Source: Dimorphilus gyrociliatus (Eukaryota > Annelida > Polychaeta > Dinophilidae). From it: DNA of 64,000 nt. A program made the position numbers and the translations under genes. Positions 34,161 to 46,269 of this stretch are shown here, one piece after another (position 1 is the first letter of the stretch; the number at the start of each line of letters is the position of its first letter). Location: positions 1,116,001 to 1,180,000 of the forward strand of contig CAJFCJ010000012.1 of assembly GCA_904063045.1 (NCBI GenBank). The letters run 5' to 3'. The notes below the pieces were generated by a model. That model did no database searches. It worked only from the letters and a program-made list of their open reading frames with translations, and was not told the origin of the DNA.

Positions 34161-37100
34161 ATGCCATCGAAGTTGCTGATGTTACTTTTGCTGTCTTTGT
34201 CCAGTATCATCAAAGCTACAGGTACAGCCTTAATAGCTTCTTCTTTATAATTAACCTTGATTCATTTACATTATTGAAATTAGAAACCTATGACTAGTTT
34301 TTTTTTTCATTCTTTTTAATCTTTTGTTGAAAAGTAATACAATGACATATAGAAAGAGAGGTAAACTAAAGATTAAAATAAAGGCAAGTCTTTAAAAACA
34401 GCCTCCACCTCCTGCGAATTTCCTGAATTCTTATGGAAATCGGATAGAGGAAAGCAGACTTGGATTGGTGAGACGGTTTATGACGAATATGCTGAAGATT
34501 GGAAGGAGCAAAAAGTCTACACAGTCGATAAGTGAGAAAGAGAAATAAATTCATCATTTTATATCAAGAAAGATGGCTATATTTCGTTTTGTTATTATTT
34601 TTTATTTTTCACTTAGAAACTCGATAACACTTCATAGAAAGAAGAATAATGCAAAATGTTTGGAGGGGGATAGACCGCCTTGCTATTCGGAGACAGTCAT
34701 TTGGACTAAAGAGTGCCACAGTTGGGCGAACAGTTACAAAGCCTATTTAGTCTATTCCAGACAACACAAGTAAGGAAGCAGCACGTTAACAAAGGGAGCA
34801 GTGTTGCGAATAAAACGAGAACAGATACATAAATATATAGATCGTATATAGACGTAAGGGAGTCTTCTATTCACCATTAATTTCTAAATGCTGCGTTCAA
34901 AAGAATAGACGCTATACAGAACTTTGATCTCTGGAATAAAAAACAAACGCCCCATAAAATGTATTTGTATTACAAACGACAAGCCTTTCAGACCAGTCAA
35001 TATATACCAACGAACACGTTAATTAGTTAAAACCTTTGACTATGCATAACTTATCAGACCATCCTTCATTTTCCCCAACAGAAAATATACCTGTATCAGA
35101 TTTAAAAAAATGCATGAACAAATTATCATTTTTGAGCAAGGAAAACTTAGTCAGACACCAAGTAAGCTTCTTGACTTATGCAAATAGAGAGAACATATTT
35201 GAAAGTTCATACTCTTCATTTATTTATATCATAGCATTCCTGGACTATTCAACAGCAAGCGAAGCCGAATTATCATGTACACACTTGGAAAAGTCTAAAC
35301 ATCCTTGGATAAGTACGTTTAAAAGGATTATACGGTTTAATTATTTAGATATTTCATCTTGTTTACCAAACAGTTTGGCCCATGAAAACCTATTCTCCTT
35401 GTCCAATTATCGGTTCTTGGGACTTTAGGTCATATTCTAAAAAGGATTCGCAATTAAAAGTGGTAACTATCATTCGATTTTTCTAAAAAACATCAAAAGC
35501 AGATACAAAATAGATTAATCATTTAAAAAAAAATTCATACACTCAATAGTAATAATAAAAGCTTAAATAGGTAGATGAAAGTAAAATGTGTATACAATCC
35601 ATTTTGTATACGGTGTATTATAAAGAGAAATGCATATTATATATACAGAGAACACAATTTTGCCCTTCTGAGAGAATACCATCAAGAATGGAAAGTGAGT
35701 GTATGAGTGGTGAAGGTATTCAATTCATATTCCCGAATAAGTCATGTGATTTTATAACAAATGGAAAATCAAGTATGTTGACTTTATTAACAAAAAAGTT
35801 CATTTTTAATTTATTCAAGTTAAAATAAAAATGAAATTCGATATACAAAAAATTACTAATTTACATATATATACATAATCTTTTTAACAGAGGAGATTAG
35901 ACTATACAATTGGGGAAATTGGACAGAGGGGGACGTTATTTATTTCGTCTTGGGTAGTGCCCATCACGCCCATTATATAATGGTATTTAAACTATAAATT
36001 ATGACATTTACACAATTTATATTTTATTTTATATGATATTTAATTATTAATGTTAATTTTACGAATCAGAGTTTTCGGGATATGAGAACATTATCTAGAA
36101 ATGCAACGGATGCTTACAGTAACGAGGTAATGATTCATTTTTACTCTTATCCGGTTCTACCATCGGAAGTAAACCACGTTCCCCATATCCAATTAAGAGC
36201 GAATAAGAGCAGTAAGTTTGTTTACATTATAATTATTAATTTATTTATTTAATAATCAAAATATTATAATTAGGTACTGGTATGCACGGGATTTGTTTTG
36301 ATGTTGACAAAAATTGTAAAGAAAGAGCTGAGAAAGGTCTCTGTAGTAAAGAGAAATTCTATTGTCAACTTTCCTGCAAGTCTTGCAGTGAGTAGGAAAA
36401 ACACAGCTTATAAATATGCATTATCTATTTATTATATTTTATTAATTTACTAATATAGATGATAGATATTCCAACTTTAATGAATGCCAATTTGGTAACG
36501 TAGATAAAACAAGGGAATGGTACTTTTATAGGGGTGATAAAAAGAAAAAAATAATAATTAATTCCAACGGAATAGCCCGTATAGACGACTTTAAGCAAAA
36601 GTTCTTTTGTAAAGCTTGGAATCCTAATTCAGGTCAAGACTACCCACAATATAAAGTTATGACAACCTTTAATAACGGATGGTCTGTATTAATCGATGAA
36701 GAAACTTTTAAGCATTCTACTTATATTTCAAATTATTACAGTCGGCCTAGATACAGTTGTCTGGAAATATCAACGTCTATTACTGACGGTCAACTTCATT
36801 CTTACCGCTTATGTAAGAAGATGAGACATTTAAAGTCGACTTTAATAAAGTATTTAATCATTTCTAGCCTCTAGCATTATTAATAACTATTCTTCCGATG
36901 TCGTCTGCAAAAAATTTAAAGACGACTCGACGCCATTAAAAGATGAAATTCGTAGCAAAGAGAGATTATCTTTGTTCCGTTAGTATAGTTTTTATATTAC
37001 TTCATTTTATGTCTATATTTTATGTCATTTTAAAGCTACAATTTAAGTAAAAAGGAATATTTCCATTCACTTTTACAGCCGTTAATGACGCTCGTTACAC

Positions 37101-37956
37101 TCCCAACATGTGCTCTTTAAATGGCACATTTCGAGTAGCCATAGTGGCGTACATGAACGAATTAGTTAAAGGAAAATCTGGTCATTGTACTGGAACAATA
37201 AGCGATTTAAATCCGTCTTGTTCTCCAACGAATCGTTTAAGGCTTAAGACGGAACCACCTTGTTTGCAAAACAATTTTTCTCAAGAAATTGGTAAGTTAT
37301 ATCTTATAGTTTATATATTTTTCTATTTATTAATAATTTATTCTAACAATGCTTTGTGAAACGTTATCGTAATCAGTCAATAGAAACATAATAACCTTTT
37401 GCAGACTTTACTTGCGTTGGTTTTACTCAAGTAGGTAAGCACACACTGCTAATTACAAAGGAGGATAGTTTTGCTGCTAAGTTTATATGCTGGGTAATAT
37501 AATTCTAAAATACACTTTTCTAACATATATATATATATATACTGTATATATTTACATGCAATTTTCATTATAATCAGATAATCTTTCGAGGAGTCTCTGA
37601 TGGTGTTACTATTTATAAATTAAAGGATGCTAATTGTGGAGCTAATATCGAAAAAGAGAGGAAGAGTTTTCGTTTGCACTTTACTCCTCATGGTAAGCGT
37701 ATGCATCTTTTCCTTATAAATCTATCTTTAACTATCAATTCATTATTTTTCTAATATAAAAGCTGAAAAAGTCACCTGCATAGCTAAATCTCCTGAAGCG
37801 GAAAGAAGAAATGAAGGTGGAATTAACAGTGACTACGTAAACGACGATGTTGAAGATAGACGTTATAGACAAAGTTATGGAAATAATGCCGTTAAGACAT
37901 CTGCTTTACTTGCCTATTTGCCTATTTTTTTCTTACTACTTAAAATTTTTATTTAA
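34161..37956 (+). CDS. Secreted Cys-rich protein with ShKT domain, copy B (complete, 629 aa)
   Basis: Thirteen exons close to 1890 nt: 34161-34221, 34402-34531, 34617-34769, 35651-35772, 35891-35982, 36070-36211, 36274-36387, 36459-36812, 36868-36978, 37079-37291, 37405-37493, 37578-37692, 37763-37956. The first exon is a signal peptide (MPSKLLMLLLLSLSSIIKAT). Cys/Trp-rich modules lie on both sides of a ShKT domain (C241, C248, C257, C264, C268, C271). Two matching segments are SRMESECMSGEGIQFIFPNK and SDLNPSCSPTNRLRLKTE, so the protein seems to carry the same module twice. The C-terminus (SALLAYLPIFFLLLKIFI) is hydrophobic to the last residue, suggesting a GPI anchor. It is a clear paralogue of the gene at 0.2-3.0 kb. 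The module pattern resembles uncharacterised DUF704x-type repeats of invertebrate proteins, which I cannot verify. Function unknown. Confidence 0.85.
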
Positions 37957-38220
37957 TCAGAGATTTTTTTTACTTTTAAGACAAAAAACAAAAAAAAATG
38001 AAAAAGAAACAAAACTCAGAAAATCTGTCTAAAGGAAAAATGTAATATGCAAATTTTCTTTCTTGCTTGAAAAGTTCTCTATTTTAAAACTACAAAAAAA
38101 GATATAATAAAAAATATACAATTTCATAATAAATATATAAAATATATTGTAGAAAATACAATTATAGCAGAACGAGGAGAGGTTTTGAGATAAGAGTTGA
38201 GAAATAAAGAGATAATAGGC

Positions 38221-40647
38221 TTAGTATATTTGCTTAGTCCGATCTAACTCTTTAAGACAGAGTGCCTTCTTCATAATTTTTTCTTTATAATCTTCCCATT
38301 CAATTTTCGTATCTAAGCTGCATAATAAATTTTCTTCAGTTGGATAGGGTTTGTGCTATTTAGTTGAAATTAAGTATAATTAATTAGTGGAACTATAGAT
38401 TGATTACAAACAGAAACTGAAAGATTAATTACACTTACGTGCATTCTAATTAAACCTATTAAAGAGTCGTTCATAAACTTCGAGAGAAATTTTTTACTAA
38501 TTTGTAATATAACGCAGCCGCCACTCACAAGGCTAACGCTGGCTCCTCTCTCTTCTTCCGGTAATAATGAACGAAGTCCCTATAGTCATGCGTTTTGGGA
38601 TTTGTTATAGTTTTAAATTTTTAATGAATATTCTTACGAAAACTCTTCCGGTTGTTAAGGAATCCAGTTTGACATAGGATGGAACTTTATACATTCTAGT
38701 ATCTTTCTTTTTTATTGTCTCCTTTGCAGTTTCTAAGAAAGAAACTGTACTCTTCGGTCTACGTAATTTCTGTTCAAACCTATTTAATTCCTCTGTTTTG
38801 GCATTTGAACAGGGGTGAGCAGTCTTTGGTCTCAGAGAATTATCTTCTTTAACCTTATAAGCTCTGGTCAATTTTTTAAGATTAGCACTTTTCGACCTTC
38901 TTGGAGCAACCGTTGGTGCTGATAAGGCCCTTGATTGCCTTATCCAATTAGTAGTCCGTTCATCTGACTCGTCCATCCGAACAAGAGAAGTTGATTTAGC
39001 TGAGGAAACACTATATCTATTGCTTTGTCTTGAGACTGGAGGATTATAACTATTTTGCGTATAATATGAAGATACTAGACAAATAAACAGAGAAGGATGT
39101 CATTAATAAGCGAAATATATAAAATTAAGCATTCATTTGTGTATTACTATTTGTAGTGCCTGACGTAAATTGAAATAAGCGCTTCTTATAATCTTTATGC
39201 GTTTCCGTTTCTCTTCTAGCTTCTAACAAACTTTTCCTCTCATCAACTTGGACGTATTGAGTTTCCATTCGTTTTAATACTTTGGCCTCTCCCTGTTAAA
39301 TGATTAGTACTACTTGATAAGTTTAAGACTAAGAGAATTTTAAGAAAATGAATATTGACCGATTTTATAACGTAAATCCATTCAGTTTCGTTGCAATCTT
39401 TCGATATAAGACGACCGAATCTAGGGTAAGAAGAAAACGAACGGCTTCGAATTAATACTAAAGAATGGATGTCATTTACTTATAAGATAAGACTGTCCAA
39501 ACACCAGGGTTCTCTTCTAATTTCTCAATGGGAAAGTTTTGAAAGAGGACGTCATGCTTACACACTTCCAAGTGTCTATAGTCGCTAGAATCTTCGGCCA
39601 TATTAAAAATAGCTCTGTAGTCTTGACTATGAAGCGATAATATTTCACATTTGGTCTTTGTTAAAACGGTAGATTTTCTACTCGATCCACATACTAAATC
39701 TTCTTCCTATCGAACAAAACAAGAGATTGACTGATAAGAAAAAGAAAAATTTTCTCATTCATTGACTAATCCGTTTAATAAATTAACTGAAGATCAGAAA
39801 GGCGAGTAATAACTCTCGAATAATTAACAAAACCTGAAATATTAATTGAAAGTAAAAAGAAAATATACTTACACCAATTAATCTGCCAGGTCTGATATCT
39901 TGTAGTTGTCTCTTTTCATCAGACTTTTCAACCACTAAAAGTGGGCATTGAATTTAATTTTAATACAATTTTTAATGGTATTAAAAGCTCCTAATTTCAT
40001 TTTATAAAAAATATAATGATATGCAAATTTATGTAAAATAAAAAAAAGGAAAGTTAATTTAATTAACTAACATGTTCCCGACAACAATATATATATTCCA
40101 TCAGACATTAGATTCTTACGAATTATTACTCTATTTGGGTTATAACTGTTTAGAAAAGAGAAAGTTACTTGCATATAAATTATAAATATAAATTATTTAT
40201 TATACAGATCATAAGTCATAACTTTGCACATATCCTTTTGCATTTCCAATGAAAATCCGTTGAATTGTTCACAAATTTGCCTTAAGCAGATTAAAACCTG
40301 TTTACGTTAACCTTGTTTAACAGGAAATTCGATTTTTACAGAGTTTTTTTTTTATATTAGATTGGTTGTTTGAATCGATTGATGAAAGCAATAAAACTAT
40401 AAAATTAACATTAACAGTTTCTTACATCGTTTATTTGATCGCTGTTCCTTTCACACGACTTCATACGAAGAATTTGTCGGATATCATCAGTTAGAAGATG
40501 CTAAAAATTGATTATTTAAAAAAAAGAAAGATCTTAATAGAAGTAAATGAGGTTGGTTGATTATATTTAAAATTCATATCAATTAAACAGTGTATAAATA
40601 TATATATATATATTAAGTATATATTTATATGGCATGCAGTAAATATA

Positions 40648-40678
<31 letters not shown>

Positions 40679-41417
40679 GTTTGAATATATACAGTATATG
40701 CTAATATATTGAATTATTAAAAACAAACATTTGAAATATTGATAGTTATTTATTTCTTAACAATTTTAAACTTACTTCGGCTTTAAATTCCCTTGAATAT
40801 TCACTTTGATCAAAAGAGATCTTCTCAATTTTTTGACTATCATTTATTATTATGGCAGTAAAAGGTCGCGGTCTTGTAACCGTTGAATGAGAATCAGACA
40901 ATACGTCCTCGACCTGCTGATACCAAGGTTGGGAAGTAACCCAGGCAGATTGCATGCTAAAAAGAGTATTCAATAAAATCTTAGTAATTCACTACTAGAA
41001 AAGTAAACTCACTCTCGACAAACTTTACAAACATTTAGAACTAGGGAAATTGCCTTTGCAGCCAGCCTAAATCGAAGGAGTGGCTGGAAAAATTAGCGAG
41101 TAGGACTATTAGGTTAATAGGTTTTTTATAACTTCTTACAAAGAATTAACATATATTAAATTATAAGAATAAGTGAACGATGACGGATTCGTTATTTGAA
41201 CTCTTACTGTTAATCCTTTTCGCCATGGCTTTCTTCTATACATAGCCTCTCTTCTCCGAAAGTTCCTTCTCTTCCATAAAGCACCAAGTTTATTAGCAAC
41301 ACTCTGCATTGTTTGAACTTCTTTCGGAGTTCGATTTTGACTCTTTGATAATGCGCTTTTCAACTTTGCTCCGGCTAAAGCATCCAGATTGCTTCTATTC
41401 GCTGACTTTGAAGCCAT
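38221..41417 (-). CDS. Cyclic nucleotide-binding domain protein, CNBD2-like, copy 1
   Basis: Thirteen exons close to 1911 nt (636 aa): 41417-41208, 41083-41013, 40956-40776, 40500-40426, 40297-40206, 40145-40072, 39934-39873, 39706-39480, 39420-39360, 39292-39148, 39074-38638, 38579-38439, 38355-38221. The N-terminus is basic (LWKRRNFRRREAMYRRKPW), followed by PLLRFRLAAKAISLVLNVCK. The cyclic nucleotide-binding fold is at about residues 180-280 (FNGFSLEMQKDM; NRVIIRKNLMSDGIYILLSG; LIGEEDLVCGSSRKSTVL). A second partial fold follows (WIYVIKSGEAKVLKRM ... GASVSLVSGGCVILQISKKF). The architecture matches CNBD2, a sperm/ciliary cAMP-binding protein. The loop before the phosphate cassette is shorter than in copy 2. 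A 150-residue basic Ser/Pro/Arg insert (RRSKSANLKK) separates the two folds. Confidence 0.9.
40588..40680. repeat. (TA)n repeat in CNBD2-like copy 1 intron
   Basis: Two TA runs separated by TTAAGTATATATTTATATGGCATGC-type sequence, in the intron between exons 3 and 4 of the minus-strand gene. Confidence 0.9.
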
Positions 41418-42900
41418 AGTCTCTTTATTTAAAAAAAATGGAACTTGTTCTGATCTCCTTGTAATCCAAGTGATATTTACTGTTTTGAAATCTCCTTACT
41501 CTTTTTAATCCAAATATCAATTATTCAATCATATTAGAGCAGTAGCCACACCTGTTTTAAGGCCTGACACTCCACACAAGTATATTCTTTTGTGATTTAT
41601 GGCGGTGTTAATACACATGTATCGAAAGATATTTAATTACTATAATTTGTCCCGAATAGGTAAATCCACTAAGTCGCTAGAAATCTTGAAGAAATTACGC
41701 AATATTATATGAATTTGTTAGAGAAAAGGTGTAAAATATACACTGGTAATAGGAGAGACATTTAGCGCCAACCAGACATTCGTTGGCAAATAATTCCCAT
41801 ACACGAAACTTGCTTAAGACTATTGACATGACGGCAGCTTGATAAATATTGAGTTTGTCTAAATCTTTTATCTTTTTAATAGCTTATAGGCAGCGATTTA
41901 ATCTTTTCCTATTAATAGTCCTATAATTTAAAAAAATCCTCAACTTTCAATTACAATTGAACAATAATCTTCATTCAATACCTTTCATTTCTCCTTTTAT
42001 TCTCAACGGAAATCCTATAACAAACTCTCACTGAGGTATTCAAAACGAAAAGTTAAAATCCGCTCGGGCAATCACAATAACCACACCAGAGATGGCGCTC
42101 TGAGAGCGCTAAAGATGGCGTACTGCAAAAGTGAAGTAGGAATAGGCTTATATTCTTTGGAGATATTTTGCATATCGAATAAGGGACGGTAAACAGAAGT
42201 TTATCGAGTGGGATGTTTGCAATCATCTCTGGACTTGTATATCGACACTGAGAAACGGTCGAATCGATGAAAATAACGTGACTGCTTAAATGCACCTTAT
42301 TTCTCTTTTTAAAGCAAATGTCCGCTCTGTAATTAAACGCGGATTGAAATACTAGAGAGAAACAAATATTCAACCATTTCAGACTCTTGGTTCATTAAGT
42401 TAAATTATAGATTACAGTACGGTTATAAAATAAAAGGTAAGACTGACAGCTCTTTCTCAGAGAAGAGCTAACAACTAAAATATTTACATCGATAATAGTA
42501 ATAATATATTTTAGTTTTTTTCTTTATATAAAGGCAAGTCAGCAATTATATATTTGCATAAATATAATCCGTCTGTTGTTCAGAAAACTATTATTCAATG
42601 GATTTATTCGAATTATAGAAGGTGGAATTACTTGATTCGATTGCAATGAATCTTTTCTTCGGCCCACCAGCACAGTTTTGATCAAAGTTCGGCTTGAAGT
42701 TTTTTTTTAATTTCTTCAGGATATATTATTTCATATCTCGATTATTCTGTTCAAAAGAGCTTTCTTGTTCGATTAATGAAACTTATTCAATTTATTTTCT
42801 TTTTGTAAAGTTAACTTTACATTATCGTACTGTTGGACATTTGTTCTTTATTTGGCAACCATTTCAACCGGATTATCTGCAACAAATTCAGATTTAAAAT
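41418..42900. other. Spacer between divergent genes, 1.5 kb
   Basis: Lies between the start codon of the minus-strand CNBD2-like gene and a plus-strand small gene, so it should hold both promoters. It contains two AGATGGCG elements and a perfect 7-bp-arm palindrome at about 42,094-42,110. No supported open frame. Confidence 0.5.
42090..42120 (+). promoter_or_regulatory. Paired AGATGGCG elements with palindrome between them
   Basis: Two exact copies of the octamer (42090-42097 and 42113-42120) with the inverted repeat GCGCTCTGAGAGCGC between or overlapping them. They sit in a divergent promoter region. The core resembles CTCF (AGATGGCGC) or YY1 sites. Candidate only. Confidence 0.35.
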
Positions 42901-44000
42901 ATGTCTGTAACTTGGAATGAAGACTATAAAATATTTAAACAAAAAAGTTTCGTCGAACGAACCAGACCGAAACCTGTTTTACAAACTTTAGACTATATAT
43001 TCGAGAGTACAAGAAAGGTACCTGCCGTACTACAACGCCACCTGACTGATATAATAGAAACAAATGATAACCAACGTTACCGTGTCCGACAAAGGAGACG
43101 AAAAACAAAGTCAACAGGGTTAGTGTTTTACAAGTAGTGGAAAATTAAATAGAAATTATCTAATGAGTAAGATACAAAAGGTATACTGCAAAAAAGCATA
43201 TAGAATTTATAGAGTATTTAAAAAAAGGGAAGAAGATAGAGAACAAATTGAGTATTGATAAAAAAATATTATTAAATACTTCATAACAAGCAAATTTATT
43301 ATCATTTTGTTTACAAATCATAAATCACATAATAAAAAAGTCTATTATTACTGTCTAACCAACTACAATATTTTATGATCCACCATTTTTACTTATCACA
43401 ATAATTTTAATCCTTTTTAAGTAAGTTTTTTCAACCGATTACCTTAAAAATTTTACCTCTGTTACGCAATGTTTTACAGGTAACTATTTTTAACATTTTA
43501 TAGATAATCACCAATTTTAATACACATATCATTACTAAATACAAAGTTGTTATTGCTATTCTCCTTTTAATTATACAACATACCTTTCAACCAGGTTTGC
43601 ACCGAACTTCAATGAACATGGCAAAGAAACATTGCTTACCGAACCGGATCTCATTAAAACTATTCCAATTCCGAAAGTGAACGACGATGTTCTACCTCCA
43701 ATTTCTCAGACAACGAATAATATACAACCAACACTCACAATAACAAGCCCATTTATAGAAAGGAATAATATAAATGTAAGTATCACTAATTGATTAATAG
43801 ATGAAAGTAAAAAAAGTATAAAATTTCAATTAAAAGGAGTAAAAATAAAGGAGATTTAGGAGACTTATATTTTTTGTTTAAAAATTGGTAATTTTATTGA
43901 TTCTTCTAATGATTTTTTATCAAATTCTAACAAGAGGCCATTAGAAGTGAACAAGTTAAAAAATGGGAAACTTTCAAATAAGAGTTCCATTGATCATTAA
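42901..44000 (+). CDS. Small basic protein, unrecognised (3 exons)
   Basis: Exons 42901-43118, 43595-43775 and 43935-44000 join in phase to 465 nt (154 aa). The protein starts MSVTWNEDYKIFKQKSFVER, continues with VLQTLDYIFESTRKVPAVLQ and a basic RYRVRQRRRKTKSTG block, then a Pro/Asn/Thr-rich part. It has no signal peptide, membrane segment or recognised domain. The three-exon closure with short introns supports a real gene. The stop codon lies only 84 nt before the start codon of the next gene on the same strand. Its position between two CNBD2-like genes gives no direct functional clue. Confidence 0.6.
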
Positions 44001-44084
44001 ACGATTTTATATTTGTAAATTTCACGGTCTGCTCATTTGAAAAGGCATAACGTTACTAGTAAAAAGTTTGTAATCCATTTAATA

Positions 44085-44645
44085 ATGAGTGAAGAAAACT
44101 CTATTCCATTATTCTTGTGGGATAAAGCTATATTAAAGAACAAAATAAGGAAAATAAAAGTTATTCATCCACCCGATTTATTCTCTCTTTACGCTGTGCT
44201 GCATCATTTAAAGGAGAGTGAAAGAAGATTTGTCGCCTATTCATTAAATACATCTGGAAAAAATTTCCAACAAACGACTAAAGACGATTTTTACGTTAAA
44301 GAATTAAAAAAATTAACTAATAAATATGATGAAGGAGAAGAAAATCTAGAGGATACCTTCAAGCCAGGCTCTAATGTTGCCATATATACGGCAAACCTAC
44401 TTAAACCTAAGACAGCTCATGAATTATCAAAATGGAAAACAGCTGGTAAAATTTTGACCAAACAAAAAAGGAATAAGACTATTGCCGATATAACTCAAGA
44501 ATTCCTGAGGCGTGTAGCTATTAAGAAGAATAATGAAAAAAATACAGAGACGGCTTCAGTTTCATCGCTTGACGAATTAAACCAATTAAAAGCGGAAAAA
44601 TCTATTGATAGGCCTACACTTAACAACGAGGTAATATCTTTATAA
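44085..44645 (+). CDS. Lys-rich protein, unrecognised
   Basis: Open frame of 186 aa starting MSEENSIPLFLWDKAILKNK. The frame is open another 16 codons upstream but has no ATG there. The product is rich in Lys/Glu/Asn and probably mostly helical and soluble. A KPKTAHELSKWKTAGKI segment lies in the middle, and the C-terminal third is acidic/basic with Ser-rich patches. No known domain. An alternative end exists: a GT donor after PTLNNE at about 44632 could splice to a downstream exon, but I found no acceptor that extends it convincingly. Confidence 0.55.
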   Translation: MSEENSIPLFLWDKAILKNKIRKIKVIHPPDLFSLYAVLHHLKESERRFVAYSLNTSGKNFQQTTKDDFYVKELKKLTNKYDEGEENLEDTFKPGSNVAIYTANLLKPKTAHELSKWKTAGKILTKQKRNKTIADITQEFLRRVAIKKNNEKNTETASVSSLDELNQLKAEKSIDRPTLNNEVISL

Positions 44646-45007
44646 GATAGTTGTTAGATTAGTTCAACTATTTTTGACTATTTCGAAGGTTATAAGTCAT
44701 ATTAATGCATTGAATAATATCAAGCCTATATACACAAACAAGAAGTGGGCGAAGGGTGATTTTGTTGACATTGGTGGACGAATAAAGACAAATCTCTAGT
44801 TTTTATGCGTTTTCTGTAAATTGATACGGCTATGTCGCATTTACAAACAATATAGCATATTTTTTGAAGAGTGTTTAAAATCCTAAAGAAGAAAATTTGA
44901 CAGAATTTTCTTATTCAAGTGTTTGTTGAATAGAGAGAAAGAGATTTCCGTTTTCCCCCCTGAAGTCCATAGAAATTTACAATAGGATAGTCTGTTGAGA
45001 TAAAAAC

Positions 45008-45496
45008 ATGAACAAAATCCCTTATAATCCACCCACTTACATGAAAGGAGACGAAAACTTAGATAAAAAGGAAAAACGGTTTATTAAAGTGTCTAGCCGA
45101 TCTCAGACTTTATTCTCCAAATCTTCGGATTATAAGACCAATAATGAAGTTGACGAAAAGCGAGCAAGAAGTGCTGGAAATGGGAGACGAATCAGAAATT
45201 TCGAAAGACAAGGAGATAATCAAAAATCCTGTACACCTTTGACTAAAGATTTATGCTCAAGTAGAGAGGCAATAAACCAACATATATTATTTAAAAAACG
45301 TCAAAATACCATCGGAAACTGCATAGAACGATTTATAAAGCATGAAGGAAAATGTCAACGGAGATACTCTGATAGTGCAATTATAATTAAAAAGAAAATT
45401 GATGTAAAAAAGCGTCTAAATACAGCATGTATTTCAACTATAAGAAGATCTGTTCGACTTATTTTCGTAAGTAAGGATATACGTAATATACAATAG
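45008..45496 (+). CDS. Basic protein, unrecognised
   Basis: Open frame of 162 aa (MNKIPYNPPTYMKGDENLDK ...) very rich in Lys and Arg. It includes KRARSAGNGRRIRNFERQG and KKKIDVKKRLNTACISTIRR. A strong donor (GTAAGTAAG) after RSVRLIF at about 45469 suggests that the last ten codons are intronic and that a further exon may exist; none was identified before the CNBD2-like gene at 46.3 kb. No signal peptide, membrane segment or domain. It may be a small nuclear or microtubule-associated protein; function unknown. Confidence 0.5.
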   Translation: MNKIPYNPPTYMKGDENLDKKEKRFIKVSSRSQTLFSKSSDYKTNNEVDEKRARSAGNGRRIRNFERQGDNQKSCTPLTKDLCSSREAINQHILFKKRQNTIGNCIERFIKHEGKCQRRYSDSAIIIKKKIDVKKRLNTACISTIRRSVRLIFVSKDIRNIQ

Positions 45497-46269
45497 ACAT
45501 ACAGAATTTCTATATATATTTCTATACATAGTCTGCATGTCATATGAACTTTTTTGAAAGCGAAAAACTAATAGAAAATGAATTTTTCTTCGTTTATTTG
45601 CCATTAATTATTGAAATTTTCGATATTGATGAATTTTCAGATGATACGCAACCAGTTGTCGTATGAATATTTCATGCTTTTTCTTTAATTAATAGTAAGA
45701 ACGAACAAAATTGCACTCTACTGCATATAGTTTCGCATAAGGCCTTACTTGAATAACCAAGGAGCATAATTTGATATGTCAGTTTATATATTGAATATAT
45801 ACCGGTTTATATAGTGTTCAGTGAATTCAATTCAATCTACCAACAAGATATTTACTATACATATTAGCTTTCGAATGGGTTGTGATTTATTCCCCATTAT
45901 TCTTTTAAAAAAGAGAAGTCACTGGAATATTTTAATAATAAACTTCGCTCTGTTCATATTTTTTCTGACTTTAACTCTATTTTATTATTAAAGGAATAAC
46001 GACTTCCTCACTCTCTCACTCTCTGTTATCATTAGAAAATTGATTGAATTTTAATAGAATTAATGAAAAAATAACATTTAAATTTTTATCAAATCAACTA
46101 TATATCTTGAATAATCAGAAAAAAACAACATATAAGAGATTAAAGCAGCTTATCGATTCATACTAAAAAATATTATCAAATATTCAAAGAAGATTTAGAT
46201 CGACCATTTCGAATAAACTGTCAGTTTGAATGGGATAAACGTAAACTTGCGATACGTACATTTAAAAGA

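Noticed and set aside
42053-42373. 106-codon minus-strand frame in the divergent promoter region
   Set aside because: No signal peptide or domain, unusual composition, and it overlaps the AGATGGCG/palindrome region. Probably chance.
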